From positions 1 to 12,358 of the forward strand of contig JAPYVG010000045.1 in assembly GCA_028277025.1 (NCBI GenBank): 12,358 bases of DNA, written 5' to 3'. Position 1 is the stretch's first letter. Every line of letters starts with the position of its first letter. The notes under the pieces were generated by a model, which searched no databases, was not told where the DNA came from, and saw only the letters and a list, made by a program, of their open reading frames with translations. This stretch comes from Sulfolobaceae archaeon (lineage in GTDB: Archaea > Thermoproteota > Thermoprotei_A > Sulfolobales > Sulfolobaceae). This document shows positions 1 through 7,552 of the stretch, piece after piece. The position numbers and the translations under genes are program-made.

Positions 1-283
1 ACTGTTCGGAGATCCAATACCCGTTGTTTCCGTAATTTAGCGCTTCCTCCAGTGAAACGTTTTCATTTCCTAAATTGTAAGTGTTAAAAGGAAAAACTAC
101 ACCAACAACTAAGTTGTGCAGATACGGGATCAAATTTTCATATGTACCATTAGATGGACCCCAAGGTACTAACCAGAATAGGAGTTGTGGATCACTAGAG
201 GCATTGTAAGCAAGAAAATGATTAACTTGAATTAATGGTGTTAGCATTAAAACCAAAATAATGAAACTTTTAACCTTGTCCAT
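1..283 (-). CDS. N-terminal part of a secreted protein, function unknown (partial)
   Basis: The minus strand is open from an ATG at 283-281 to the left edge, giving 94 residues with no stop; the rest lies outside the window. Residues 6-25 are a hydrophobic stretch after two lysines (MDKVK), followed by a polar AYNASSDPQ, which fits a Sec signal peptide or N-terminal anchor. The exported part is rich in aromatic residues and Asn, for example LLFWLVPWGPSNGTYENL and NYGNNGYW, with several possible N-glycosylation sites (NxS/T), as is usual for archaeal surface proteins. I do not recognise the family; an extracellular enzyme or binding protein is possible. The start is supported by a TATA-like TTTATTAAT centred about 28 bp upstream. 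A nearby upstream ATG (287-285) is out of frame and stops after five codons. Confidence 0.7.
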   Translation of the reverse strand, partial: MDKVKSFIILVLMLTPLIQVNHFLAYNASSDPQLLFWLVPWGPSNGTYENLIPYLHNLVVGVVFPFNTYNLGNENVSLEEALNYGNNGYWISEQ

Positions 284-299
284 ACATGGTAGTATACTC

Positions 300-345
300 A
301 ATGTGATTAATAAACTTTACTATCCCTAATGTGATGAGTAAACTT
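300..345. repeat. imperfect 18-bp direct repeat overlapping a promoter
   Basis: Two copies, 300-317 and 328-345, start exactly 28 bp apart. Both read AATGTGAT, then three variable bases, then TAAACTT, identical at 16 of 18 positions. One copy overlaps the TATA-like element of the secreted-protein gene and the other lies just upstream of it, so a tandem regulator-binding site is possible. The sequence between this repeat and the gene ending at 478 shows nothing else I can name. Confidence 0.45.
307..316 (-). promoter_or_regulatory. TATA-like promoter of the secreted-protein gene
   Basis: On the minus strand the sequence reads TTTATTAAT, centred about 28 bp before the ATG at 283. This is the spacing expected for an archaeal TATA box feeding a leaderless transcript. 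It lies inside one copy of the imperfect direct repeat at 300-345. Confidence 0.45.
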
Positions 346-477
346 AATGAATTGTAATATAAGTAGTGAATTATAATTCCAAAAAGTACGAGACGGGTCG
401 TTAGCTTCTCTGGTTAAGTACAAGGACAAATACACCTGTCATTCTGTTAATGAGACATGAGGTCTAGTCTGCAAATA

Positions 478-903
478 TTAAAGCTTAAGCCGTCTTTTTA
501 AATTACGAAAAACCAATACCATAATGGTTCCCCCTATTAAAAATATGATGGACGGAACTAAATTCCTTGTAAACACACTCATTATAATTAGCAGAACGCC
601 CTCAGTTATAAAGAACCAACCAAGTGGTTCTAATCCCCTAATCAATGTTGAGTTAGTAATTCTACTCCCGTCTGTAATGCTTTTCAAATGTCTGTAAACA
701 TATATTGAAATTATGATCGCGTACATCATCGAAACCAGAGTCACAAATGATAGTAATATCGAAATTATTGTTGAAATTGAAAAAGAAGAATAGCTGAGTG
801 ATAAATAAAAATAATATACAAATAAAAACAATATTATAAATAATATTGAATTAACAGATATGAAAAATATTTTTAGTATTTTTTCCATTTGCTGTCGCCT
901 CAC
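478..903 (-). CDS. small four-helix membrane protein, last gene of the GTPase operon
   Basis: The 141-residue product has four hydrophobic segments at about residues 11-35, 43-69, 94-111 and 115-133. Positive charges sit at the N-terminus (MRRQQMEK), in the loop between segments 2 and 3 (RHLKS) and at the C-terminus (KRRLKL), so both ends and the middle loop should face the cytoplasm. The annotated GTG start overlaps the stop of the upstream gene (GTGA). An ATG six codons in, at 888-886, has a GAGG ribosome-binding site about 9 nt before it and may be the true start. I recognise no family. As the third member of a compact operon with a GTPase and a GAP1-like protein, it could be a membrane anchor or a membrane-perturbing effector; that role is inference only. 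Confidence 0.8.
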   Translation of the reverse strand: MRRQQMEKILKIFFISVNSILFIILFLFVYYFYLSLSYSSFSISTIISILLSFVTLVSMMYAIIISIYVYRHLKSITDGSRITNSTLIRGLEPLGWFFITEGVLLIIMSVFTRNLVPSIIFLIGGTIMVLVFRNLKRRLKL

Positions 904-2624
904 TTTTTTCTTATTCTCTTTATTTCCTTTAGAATGTATTTCTTCTTATCTTCATCCAAAAAACTTGATAATTTCTCTATCGTAGTAATTACATCTTCAC
1001 TTTCACGTTCTAGATCGCTTAAATCTACATGTTTAAATAGTATGCCCTTCTTTGTTTTCAGTAAATCGTCAAAAGCGTGAATTACCTTACCTATATATTC
1101 ATAAGCGTACTTGTCACCATTTGTCTTAATCCACTGTAAAAAGAGATAAAAGCACTTGGTATTTTTATCTATGTAATCATGAATATTACAGCCAATAATT
1201 AGTGGACCGTCTTTATTTCTAATCATTTCATTTATTATTTTCACGATTTCCATTTTATCAAAAAGATTAAGATAAAATTTAGCCCTCTCCTTACTCTCTC
1301 TAAGGTATTTAACTATTAGCCCTTTGCGTTCTTCATCTGTCAAATAAGGAATTATTTCTCTCAGTTCCTCTACAGTAACATCGTGTTGTTTGATAACCTT
1401 AATATAGATTAGTAGCAATCTGAGGGGATCTTTATCATAACTCCCGATAGTATTATATATTAATTCTAATGTGCGCGATAAAGATAAATCTTTACGTAAT
1501 TTTTCTACGCTTACATTTGTTTTATTTAACCACTCATTGAACTTAGCCAGTACTTCTGAAGGAGACGGGTAAATTCGGTTTAATTGTTCATAAGCTTCCC
1601 TATAATCTCCATTCCATTTTTTCATATAATTATTCCATTCTTTATCCCTCTCCAGCTTCTTTACATGTTCAATTAAATCACGTAATGGAGGATTTGGATA
1701 GTCTCTTATTTCAGATAATGCTCTTGTAAAGTCAGGGTCATTTATAAATTCATGAAAATTAGGGCATCTCATTAATATACGATTAAGTACATCATCAGCC
1801 CTTTCACCGAATTCGTCTCTTAACACGTAATACAATACTGAGGCCTTTATCTGACGACAATGATTGCCTATGAACTCCACAAGTGCCTCCTGATAGCTCT
1901 TACCCTCATTCATTTCAACATTAAGCCGTCTTAGAAATTGAAAGATATCAACAAACTTAAATATGCTTTCTGCAGACTTTATCCTTTCTACATAATCCAT
2001 TATTACTTGTCTCGGTCTATTATCAGCTACTCCATTAGTCCCTCTATAAATGATTATATCAAATTGGTACGGATCCTTTGGGGATAAATCTACTACGTAG
2101 GTGAAATTTCCTCCTATCCTCCCTGCTAATGCATTAATCAAGTTTAGAGGATCGTCGGTGTAAAAAATCCTACTACCACTAATCCAGTTGTTAATCAATG
2201 TATCTACATCAATAGGTCGGCTTTCTTTAGCCTCTTTATTAACTCTTAATTCTCGTTGTAAATTTATCTCGTTTTTTCTGAAAATTTCATATGATATAAA
2301 ATTTGCATCTGTATTAAATATATTATAGTTCGCTTTCCTATAGTCATCTAAATCCAGAACTAACACATGTAGATGTACATAGGGTCTTCCTTCAATCAGC
2401 CTGTCCTCACCGTAGGCTACATAAGCCTCATTCTCAGCAAAGTACTGGGAGTAGCCAGTTATTACCATATTGCCATTAGACCTAGGTGAAAAAGAGAAGA
2501 CCTCCTTGAGTCTTTCTAACCATATATTCCTTAAATATTCTCTTCTACTATCAGGGAAATAGTTTACATATATTCCGTCGTAGTAAGAACTTATTATGTG
2601 GCCTTTGATTGTTATATTGCTCAC
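900..2624 (-). CDS. GTPase-associated protein with a GAP1-N-like N-terminal domain
   Basis: A 574-residue soluble protein. The N-terminal about 130 residues resemble the GAP1-N domains (GTPase-associated protein 1) described in bacterial NTP-dependent conflict systems. The key stretch is around residues 79-95, GRPYVHLHVLVLDLDDY, which matches the pattern of an Arg-Gly turn, a strand with His, then Leu-rich and acidic residues; it follows the short YGEDR segment. The remainder is mostly helical and charged, and I do not recognise it. The start is GTG at 2624. A strong GAGGTGA ribosome-binding site (2631-2637) overlaps the stop of the GTPase gene just upstream, so the two are translationally linked; the membrane-protein gene overlaps its own stop. 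The family call rests on a short pattern and on the adjacent GTPase, so a profile search is needed to confirm it. Confidence 0.6.
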   Translation of the reverse strand: MSNITIKGHIISSYYDGIYVNYFPDSRREYLRNIWLERLKEVFSFSPRSNGNMVITGYSQYFAENEAYVAYGEDRLIEGRPYVHLHVLVLDLDDYRKANYNIFNTDANFISYEIFRKNEINLQRELRVNKEAKESRPIDVDTLINNWISGSRIFYTDDPLNLINALAGRIGGNFTYVVDLSPKDPYQFDIIIYRGTNGVADNRPRQVIMDYVERIKSAESIFKFVDIFQFLRRLNVEMNEGKSYQEALVEFIGNHCRQIKASVLYYVLRDEFGERADDVLNRILMRCPNFHEFINDPDFTRALSEIRDYPNPPLRDLIEHVKKLERDKEWNNYMKKWNGDYREAYEQLNRIYPSPSEVLAKFNEWLNKTNVSVEKLRKDLSLSRTLELIYNTIGSYDKDPLRLLLIYIKVIKQHDVTVEELREIIPYLTDEERKGLIVKYLRESKERAKFYLNLFDKMEIVKIINEMIRNKDGPLIIGCNIHDYIDKNTKCFYLFLQWIKTNGDKYAYEYIGKVIHAFDDLLKTKKGILFKHVDLSDLERESEDVITTIEKLSSFLDEDKKKYILKEIKRIRKK

Positions 2625-2630
2625 ATCTAG

Positions 2631-3605
2631 TCACCTCAGTATGTCTTTAAACCACAAAACAATCTTATCATATTCCTTTTGAGGATAGTCGGGTAACATT
2701 ACATAGGCATTGCCGTGAGGTCCAATTCTCGGTGGTTTTTTATAGTAGCTTATGAATATCGGGACGTCTTTTGTCAAATCCTTTAATGGATTATAAATTA
2801 TAGAACCTATGTAATTCATAAGTTTCCTTTTCGAATCTTCAGTTTCTAATGGGTATAATCCTAACCTACCTTCAACGTAATCTCTAACTACGTCATAATG
2901 TGTCAAAACGATTCCTACATGGGGTTTGTCCCCCTGTTCTATTCTATAGTGAATAAGGTTGGTAACTATATTTAAATATCTGTCTAATAACTTATTAATC
3001 TCGTCAGGAGATAACTGAACAGTACCGTCAGAGGTATTATTCGTAGAATAACTAATCGATTTAAAAGCATGAGCTAAGTTTATTATAATTAAATAAGCTT
3101 TACCTTTAAAAATAAAGTCGTTTATAAATTCTAAGTCATCCTTAGTTATCCCAGCATTAATTAATTTTTGCTTAAATTCTTGATTCCATTTCTCGTAATC
3201 GAAGTTTTGACTCCTAGAGTCGATAATGAAGTCCATAATCGGCTGATATAATTCACCTGCTAAATCTATCATCGGTATATTAAGTTCTACCTTTCCAAGT
3301 AATTTAGGATACTTGACAACGAGCCTCCCAACATAAGGTGCTTTCGTTAATTCAGTAGGGCTTAATGGTTCGCCCATCCTTATCTTTCTCAAAATATCAC
3401 CCAACACCATCCTAGACAAATTGGTAACACCTGGTTCAAAATGGTAGCTTATTCCACTATCTATACTGGCTAAATAGTCAACATGTACTATAAATAAGCC
3501 TAGGAAAGTCGTCTTACCTGCTCCCCTATACCCTATTGCTACTACTGATCTTCTAGCTATTTGACTCCAGGAATTATCTTCCCTTTTTCTGCCCGGTATC
3601 AGCAT
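2631..3605 (-). CDS. P-loop GTPase of a conflict-system type (DO-GTPase-like)
   Basis: A 324-residue protein with recognisable GTPase motifs. The P-loop is GYRGAGKTT at residues 25-33 after strand SVVAI; a candidate switch threonine lies in LSPTEL (T84); the G3 motif is DLAGE at 114-118 after strand ELNIPMI; a TKxD-like G4 is THYD at 235-238 after strand HVGIVL. A Gly-Ala-Gly-Lys P-loop followed by TFL, together with DLAGE, resembles the double-GTPase (DO-GTPase) families that accompany GAP1 proteins, rather than Ras/Era or Rag types. It is the first gene of the operon with the GAP1-like and membrane-protein genes. The ATG at 3605 has an AT-rich TATA-like element about 31 bp upstream. It probably acts as a nucleotide-dependent switch; what it senses or triggers cannot be read from the sequence. 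Confidence 0.72.
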   Translation of the reverse strand: MLIPGRKREDNSWSQIARRSVVAIGYRGAGKTTFLGLFIVHVDYLASIDSGISYHFEPGVTNLSRMVLGDILRKIRMGEPLSPTELTKAPYVGRLVVKYPKLLGKVELNIPMIDLAGELYQPIMDFIIDSRSQNFDYEKWNQEFKQKLINAGITKDDLEFINDFIFKGKAYLIIINLAHAFKSISYSTNNTSDGTVQLSPDEINKLLDRYLNIVTNLIHYRIEQGDKPHVGIVLTHYDVVRDYVEGRLGLYPLETEDSKRKLMNYIGSIIYNPLKDLTKDVPIFISYYKKPPRIGPHGNAYVMLPDYPQKEYDKIVLWFKDILR

Positions 3606-3631
3606 TCCTATCCGATAATACTTTTAGCCTA

Positions 3632-3645
3632 AGAGTTTAAAAAGT
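3632..3645 (-). promoter_or_regulatory. TATA-like promoter of the GTPase operon
   Basis: The minus strand reads CTTTTTAAACTC here, about 31 bp before the ATG at 3605. Its upstream edge lies only a few bases from the inverted repeat at 3651-3687, so a factor bound there could affect this promoter. Confidence 0.45.
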
Positions 3646-3650
3646 TTGTG

Positions 3651-3687
3651 GACTTAATTGGGCTAAGTGAATGTGTACAATTAAGTC
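3651..3687. repeat. perfect 10-bp inverted repeat between divergent promoters (candidate operator)
   Basis: GACTTAATTG at 3651-3660 is matched exactly by CAATTAAGTC at 3678-3687, with a 17-bp spacer. It lies between the TATA-like elements of the divergent GTPase operon and the HExxH-protein gene. That position, and a centre-to-centre distance of about 27 bp between arms, suits a dimeric regulator. No regulator gene is visible in the window. Confidence 0.55.
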
Positions 3688-3743
3688 ACTTCTACAACGA
3701 ACTACCAAATTTTTCCTAGTTAGATTGTAAAACGTTATAACAA

Positions 3744-3753
3744 GGTTTATATT
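3744..3753 (+). promoter_or_regulatory. TATA box of the HExxH-protein gene
   Basis: GGTTTATATT is centred about 27 bp before the GTG at 3777, the expected distance for a leaderless archaeal transcript. No ribosome-binding site precedes this GTG, which agrees with a leaderless start. Confidence 0.55.
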
Positions 3754-3776
3754 ATTGGTTCGTTGAGTAAGGAATT

Positions 3777-5639
3777 GTGACAAACTCATTAGATGATTGG
3801 CTTATAAAGCCGTTACTACGCAATGCTGCAATAGCTGTAGCTAAGGCTTACAGATACATTAAAAGAATAGACGTACCCCCCATAGAGAAATTAAAAGCTC
3901 CCAGTAGAATAAGAGTAAATAACAAATTGATAGGTCTATACGCTGGGGAAGCTAAAGCGGTAATGACGGGTCGCTTTATTAACGTTCTTGAAATATATGA
4001 TGCGAGGATTTTTCCGTATAAAAATGCTGAAAAAATTAATGCTGAGGTAACTAAATGCATAGCCGATTCGATTCATAAACTAGGATCTAAAAGAACTATA
4101 ATCGAATGTTGTAAACGAATGGCCGGATCGCTATTTGAACAAGAGCCGAAAGAAACCATAGAAGAATATTGCAGACAAATGACCGATTTAATCTACAAAC
4201 TAGATGGTAAAATAAATTATGAAGGTGATGTAGAAGAATATAGTAAAAAAACAAGATATTCTATTTATTTGACAGAATTTGAAAAAAATATGAAAGAACG
4301 CTCTGAATCGTTCAACGCTCCTAGTGATCGCGTTTATCAATTAATTGATCTAATTGATTACATACAGACATTACTTCATGAATATACACACTGGTATATG
4401 TTGGCAGGAACGAAAACTGGTATTTTGATCAGCCAACTTTCATGGAGGGAGAGAATCGATGTCATAGGCTTTACTGGTTTAATTTACGATAAGATAAACT
4501 TAGGGAAAATTGTCGGAGAACAATTTGCAAAAAAAGACAAAGCCGACATTATCGGAGAGAGATTAAAGGAAGGTGAAGCGAAAAAAGTTCTAGCCGATAT
4601 GAATAAGCTTTTAGACGAGTTGGCTAAAGATAGAAAAGTTATTAAATACTTCTCATCAATACTTTCAGATTTTAATCATCTGTATGAAATATCGGGTATC
4701 GTTAGTGTATTTATTGAGCCATCAACCTGGGCTTTAGTAGAGAATGAAACATATTTTCACAGAAATGCAGACAAGTACTTTACAGATGATGATTTGAAGA
4801 ACTATGCTGAACGTGTATATGAACGTAGTAAAAATTTAGGTGACTATGAAAAAGTAGTGAATAGTGTTAAGAGTGCTTTACAAATCGATTTAACTCAATA
4901 CTCAAATAAAGATTTAAAGGATATCTTAAATGATATGTTTAAGAAATTCGAAAAAGGCAATTCTAACTTAGACGTGCCATTTTCAAACGTACCATTAATA
5001 TCGATACTCATGGATCTAATCCGTTATTATAGTAATAATCCTTTAGAAAAAGAGAAAATAGACATTATTACGTCTGCTATGATGCGCGATAAGAAAACCC
5101 TAAAGTATGTTTTGAAGATAATGTCAAGATACAAAGGGGAGCTAAATCGTCACGGCTTACCAAGCGTTTGTAGTGATTTAGTATACGAGGGTAGACTAGT
5201 TGGAGGATGTTTCAATCCAGACGTTGGAATTACTGGCGATAAACCAGTAAAGAGACCATTTGGATCCTTGGAAGAAATAGTCGGTAATCTCGCATTATCC
5301 CTTAAACCTGCACTAATCTTAGCTTATCTTTATTCATTAGACGATAAGACTGACTACAAAAGAGCGGTTCAGAAAATAGCCGAAAGACTAAAATATATAG
5401 GGATTGACGACTTTACTAAAATAGCGATTGACGAGATTGAAGACTTAAAAATACAATTAAATAAAGAGATATTTTATAATACAACAATAGAAAAATGCTT
5501 AAATAATGATGATAAAGTAATTTGTGAGAAAATAGGGGAATTTCTTAAGGAATTTCTAAGGTATTGGATATATATCGTGTTAAGACTGGGGAGGGCACAA
5601 GAAATGTTACCGAATAGGCACGGTATCTTCCTATTCTAA
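3777..5639 (+). CDS. large HExxH-motif protein, putative zinc metallopeptidase
   Basis: A 620-residue, mostly helical protein. Residues 201-206 are HEYTHW inside the hydrophobic context LIDYIQTLLHEYTHWYML, which is the zinc-binding HExxH helix of zincin peptidases. A likely third ligand lies about 110 residues later, in the helix starting EPSTWALVEN (E314 or E322), a spacing compatible with gluzincin-like folds. I see no signal peptide, so the protein should be cytoplasmic. The C-terminal half, after about residue 330, is charged and helical with no motif I recognise. The GTG start at 3777 is leaderless. The gene is transcribed away from the GTPase operon across a short regulatory region and is followed 10 bp later by the DUF218-like gene. 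A protease effector or regulator of the neighbouring GTPase system is a reasonable inference, but the substrate is unknown. Confidence 0.65.
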   Translation: MTNSLDDWLIKPLLRNAAIAVAKAYRYIKRIDVPPIEKLKAPSRIRVNNKLIGLYAGEAKAVMTGRFINVLEIYDARIFPYKNAEKINAEVTKCIADSIHKLGSKRTIIECCKRMAGSLFEQEPKETIEEYCRQMTDLIYKLDGKINYEGDVEEYSKKTRYSIYLTEFEKNMKERSESFNAPSDRVYQLIDLIDYIQTLLHEYTHWYMLAGTKTGILISQLSWRERIDVIGFTGLIYDKINLGKIVGEQFAKKDKADIIGERLKEGEAKKVLADMNKLLDELAKDRKVIKYFSSILSDFNHLYEISGIVSVFIEPSTWALVENETYFHRNADKYFTDDDLKNYAERVYERSKNLGDYEKVVNSVKSALQIDLTQYSNKDLKDILNDMFKKFEKGNSNLDVPFSNVPLISILMDLIRYYSNNPLEKEKIDIITSAMMRDKKTLKYVLKIMSRYKGELNRHGLPSVCSDLVYEGRLVGGCFNPDVGITGDKPVKRPFGSLEEIVGNLALSLKPALILAYLYSLDDKTDYKRAVQKIAERLKYIGIDDFTKIAIDEIEDLKIQLNKEIFYNTTIEKCLNNDDKVICEKIGEFLKEFLRYWIYIVLRLGRAQEMLPNRHGIFLF

Positions 5640-5649
5640 AGGTGGAAAT

Positions 5650-6195
5650 ATGTATGACGCGATAGTCGTGTTAGGAGGAGGAGAATTAAGCGAGGGTAGG
5701 ATTAATGAAGCAATAAGGTTATATAATCAAGGTATAGCGAAATACTTGATCATAGTAGGAGGAAAAGACGATTACGAAAAAATGTATAAAAAAGCCTTAA
5801 AAGAGACCAAAAATATAAATAACATCTATTTTGATGATAATTCTTCAAGTACTATAGATAATGCGTACTACGCCAAGAAAATAATTAGGAAGCTAAATAT
5901 AAGGAGCATATTGATAGTTACGTCGAAATTCCATGTAAAAAGAGCTGTAAAATCTTTCGAGTTATTTTTAGGTGATGAATACAAAATGGATGCGATAGGC
6001 GTTGAAGATAATCCGGATACTTTCACTTTGCTAAAAGAAAAATACTTAGATGAAATTCTATACCTTTACGACTACTTGAAAGGCAAAGATGATGAAGAAA
6101 TAAAGGCATTCTTTGATACAATAAGAGGACCACTTAATAAAATCATTAAAAGGGCTTACGAACTAGGACTTATGGAAGACCTTGGAATCGATTAA
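5650..6195 (+). CDS. DUF218 / YdcF-like protein
   Basis: A 181-residue protein with the ordered motifs of the DUF218 family: VVLGGGE at 6-12, a conserved Arg in GRINEAIRLYNQG (16-28), IIVGGKDD at 34-41, the SSSTIDNA element at 65-72, and ILIVTSKFHVKRA at 87-99. Family members include E. coli YdcF, which binds S-adenosylmethionine, and SanA/ElyC-type envelope proteins. The membrane anchor of the envelope type is missing here, so this is a soluble form. Its residues after about 110 are helical and do not match the core family. The ATG has a GGTGG ribosome-binding site (5641-5645) and lies 10 bp after the HExxH gene, so the two form an operon. The biochemical activity of the family is poorly defined; a nucleotide- or SAM-related enzyme is plausible. 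Confidence 0.8.
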   Translation: MYDAIVVLGGGELSEGRINEAIRLYNQGIAKYLIIVGGKDDYEKMYKKALKETKNINNIYFDDNSSSTIDNAYYAKKIIRKLNIRSILIVTSKFHVKRAVKSFELFLGDEYKMDAIGVEDNPDTFTLLKEKYLDEILYLYDYLKGKDDEEIKAFFDTIRGPLNKIIKRAYELGLMEDLGID

Positions 6196-6224
6196 ATAAG
6201 TAACATGATTGACCTCGTTCATGA

Positions 6225-6495
6225 TTTGAAGAAGGTAAGAAGATAATGATCGATGAGTTCAAACAATTCCTTGAGGACAAGAGCAACAAGCAGTTAATAT
6301 ACGACAATAATGAGCGTGTTGAAGGTAGTAAACACTTGGAAAGACATAAAGAGAGGGGTGGAAATAAAGCTAGGAAACGTAGATGACAAAGAATTAAGCT
6401 TAGCCTTGGAGTCCTTCATAAACAATAATTTCATTGAAAAGAGAAAGGAAGGAGTTTATGAAATAGTCGACCCGATTCTCAGAGAAATCGACTAG
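6225..6495 (+). pseudogene. C-terminal relic of an archaeal-type ATPase, frameshifted
   Basis: Two consecutive frames together give the tail of an archaeal AAA-type ATPase. The first, from about 6225, reads FEEGKKIMIDEFKQFLEDK followed by SNKQLIYDN. The second, from 6310, reads MSVLKVVNTWKDIKRGVE and ends in YEIVDPILREID. The winged-helix tail ending in Tyr-x-Ile-x-Asp-Pro-Ile-Leu-Arg is characteristic of these proteins. A single extra A near 6309 separates the two frames. The upstream boundary is a stop at 6222-6224, and the P-loop domain is absent, so this is a 5'-truncated, frameshifted remnant. Such genes are often multicopy and mobile in Sulfolobales. Translation of the 61-codon downstream frame alone cannot be excluded, but a function is unlikely. 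Confidence 0.7.
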
Positions 6496-6585
6496 GACAA
6501 ACTGTAAGCTCTCACTTGTGCGTACTAAAAAAGATAACTTTTAGGAGGGGTGAGGAAAAGGACGAGTGAAAAAGAGTTAATATAT

Positions 6586-7518
6586 TTATAAATTTTTTAA
6601 TAATAAATCTAATGCTTCTTTTAGATAATTTTCGTTTACTTTATCAATAGTGTCTGCCTCTGAATGATAGAACTTTATCCAATCACTATTAGATTCCGTT
6701 ATCTGTATAGATTTTTCATATAAATATTCTGACATTATTGGAAATGCTTCCTTAATATATTCTTTTGTTAATGTTGGTTTTGAATGTCCAAACATATCAA
6801 ATACAATAATCTTTTCGCTTTTGTCTAATATTTCCTTATATTGATATTCAAAAACCCTATAACCATATCCCCAGTAATTTGGCCAGTCATATGATAATTC
6901 TTCACAACCAGAGAATACTATTAGATTTTCTTTAAGATTTATTTCATTATTTATTATCCCATACAATAAGGTTGCTGTTCCTGAAGAATTATCTAAAGCT
7001 CCATTAAATATTGTATCAAAATGAGTAAAAATTATGTTTTTTGGATTTTTTACATTTCCAACTAATATATTTTCAGTTTTTATTAACTGTCTTCTTACAT
7101 TAACATAAACCTCTATTTTATTTGAATTTATAACCTTAATTAAATCTGATTTTTTTATATTTATTACTGGAAAATTATAGAAAATTACTCCAGAATATGC
7201 TTCAAAATATTGATTATAATTTATATGTGGTACACTTATTTCTTGCTTTATATTTTGACTTGAATATATATTTTTCTCTTCAAAAGTTCCCGAAACAAAA
7301 GAATTTGCCTTTCCAATTATTCTTTCTCCATTATCTAAAATTATATACGATCCTTCATCAAAAGGTATTGGAACATCAAAATATTGATCCAAAAAATCTA
7401 TTCCAACTTTCTCCAAATTTTCCTTTATGTATTTAATTGTTTTATTTAGAGATTCTTGATTATTCCTTGGAGAAAACTTTTCCAAATCTTTGATTATATC
7501 TATTATTTTATATTCCAC
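6586..7518 (-). CDS. M28-family zinc peptidase (aminopeptidase-like)
   Basis: A 310-residue protein carrying a full set of M28 peptidase residues: H166 and D168 (FTHFDT), bridging D176 (GALDNSSG), the catalytic and ligand pair E206-E207 (GCEELS), D241 (FDMFGH) and H285 (KFYHSEAD). These bind two zinc ions and activate water in co-catalytic aminopeptidases. The first about 150 residues hold a short inserted or protease-associated-like region of beta character. No signal peptide is visible, so it is probably cytoplasmic. The GTG start at 7518 has a TATA-like CTTATATTTTA about 27 bp upstream and a weak GGTG very close to it. The gene is strikingly AT-rich, with long A/T runs and almost exclusively A/T-ending codons, unlike the genes on its right, which suggests acquisition from elsewhere. 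It stands alone among broken genes and beside a long inverted repeat. Confidence 0.85.
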   Translation of the reverse strand: MEYKIIDIIKDLEKFSPRNNQESLNKTIKYIKENLEKVGIDFLDQYFDVPIPFDEGSYIILDNGERIIGKANSFVSGTFEEKNIYSSQNIKQEISVPHINYNQYFEAYSGVIFYNFPVINIKKSDLIKVINSNKIEVYVNVRRQLIKTENILVGNVKNPKNIIFTHFDTIFNGALDNSSGTATLLYGIINNEINLKENLIVFSGCEELSYDWPNYWGYGYRVFEYQYKEILDKSEKIIVFDMFGHSKPTLTKEYIKEAFPIMSEYLYEKSIQITESNSDWIKFYHSEADTIDKVNENYLKEALDLLLKNL

Positions 7519-7540
7519 GGCACCTTTTTATCTTACAACT

Positions 7541-7552
7541 AAAATATAAGCC
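7541..7552 (-). promoter_or_regulatory. TATA-like promoter of the M28 peptidase gene
   Basis: On the minus strand GCTTATATTTTAG is centred about 27 bp before the GTG at 7518. It abuts and partly overlaps the outer end of the inverted repeat that begins at 7547, so the repeat may have supplied part of the promoter. Confidence 0.5.

Noticed and set aside
6540..6591. Very strong GGAGGGGTGAGG ribosome-binding-like run before a short frame
   Set aside because: The only frame it could serve is 13 codons long (VRKRTSEKELIYL) and runs into the end of the M28 gene; it is probably a leftover of another broken gene.
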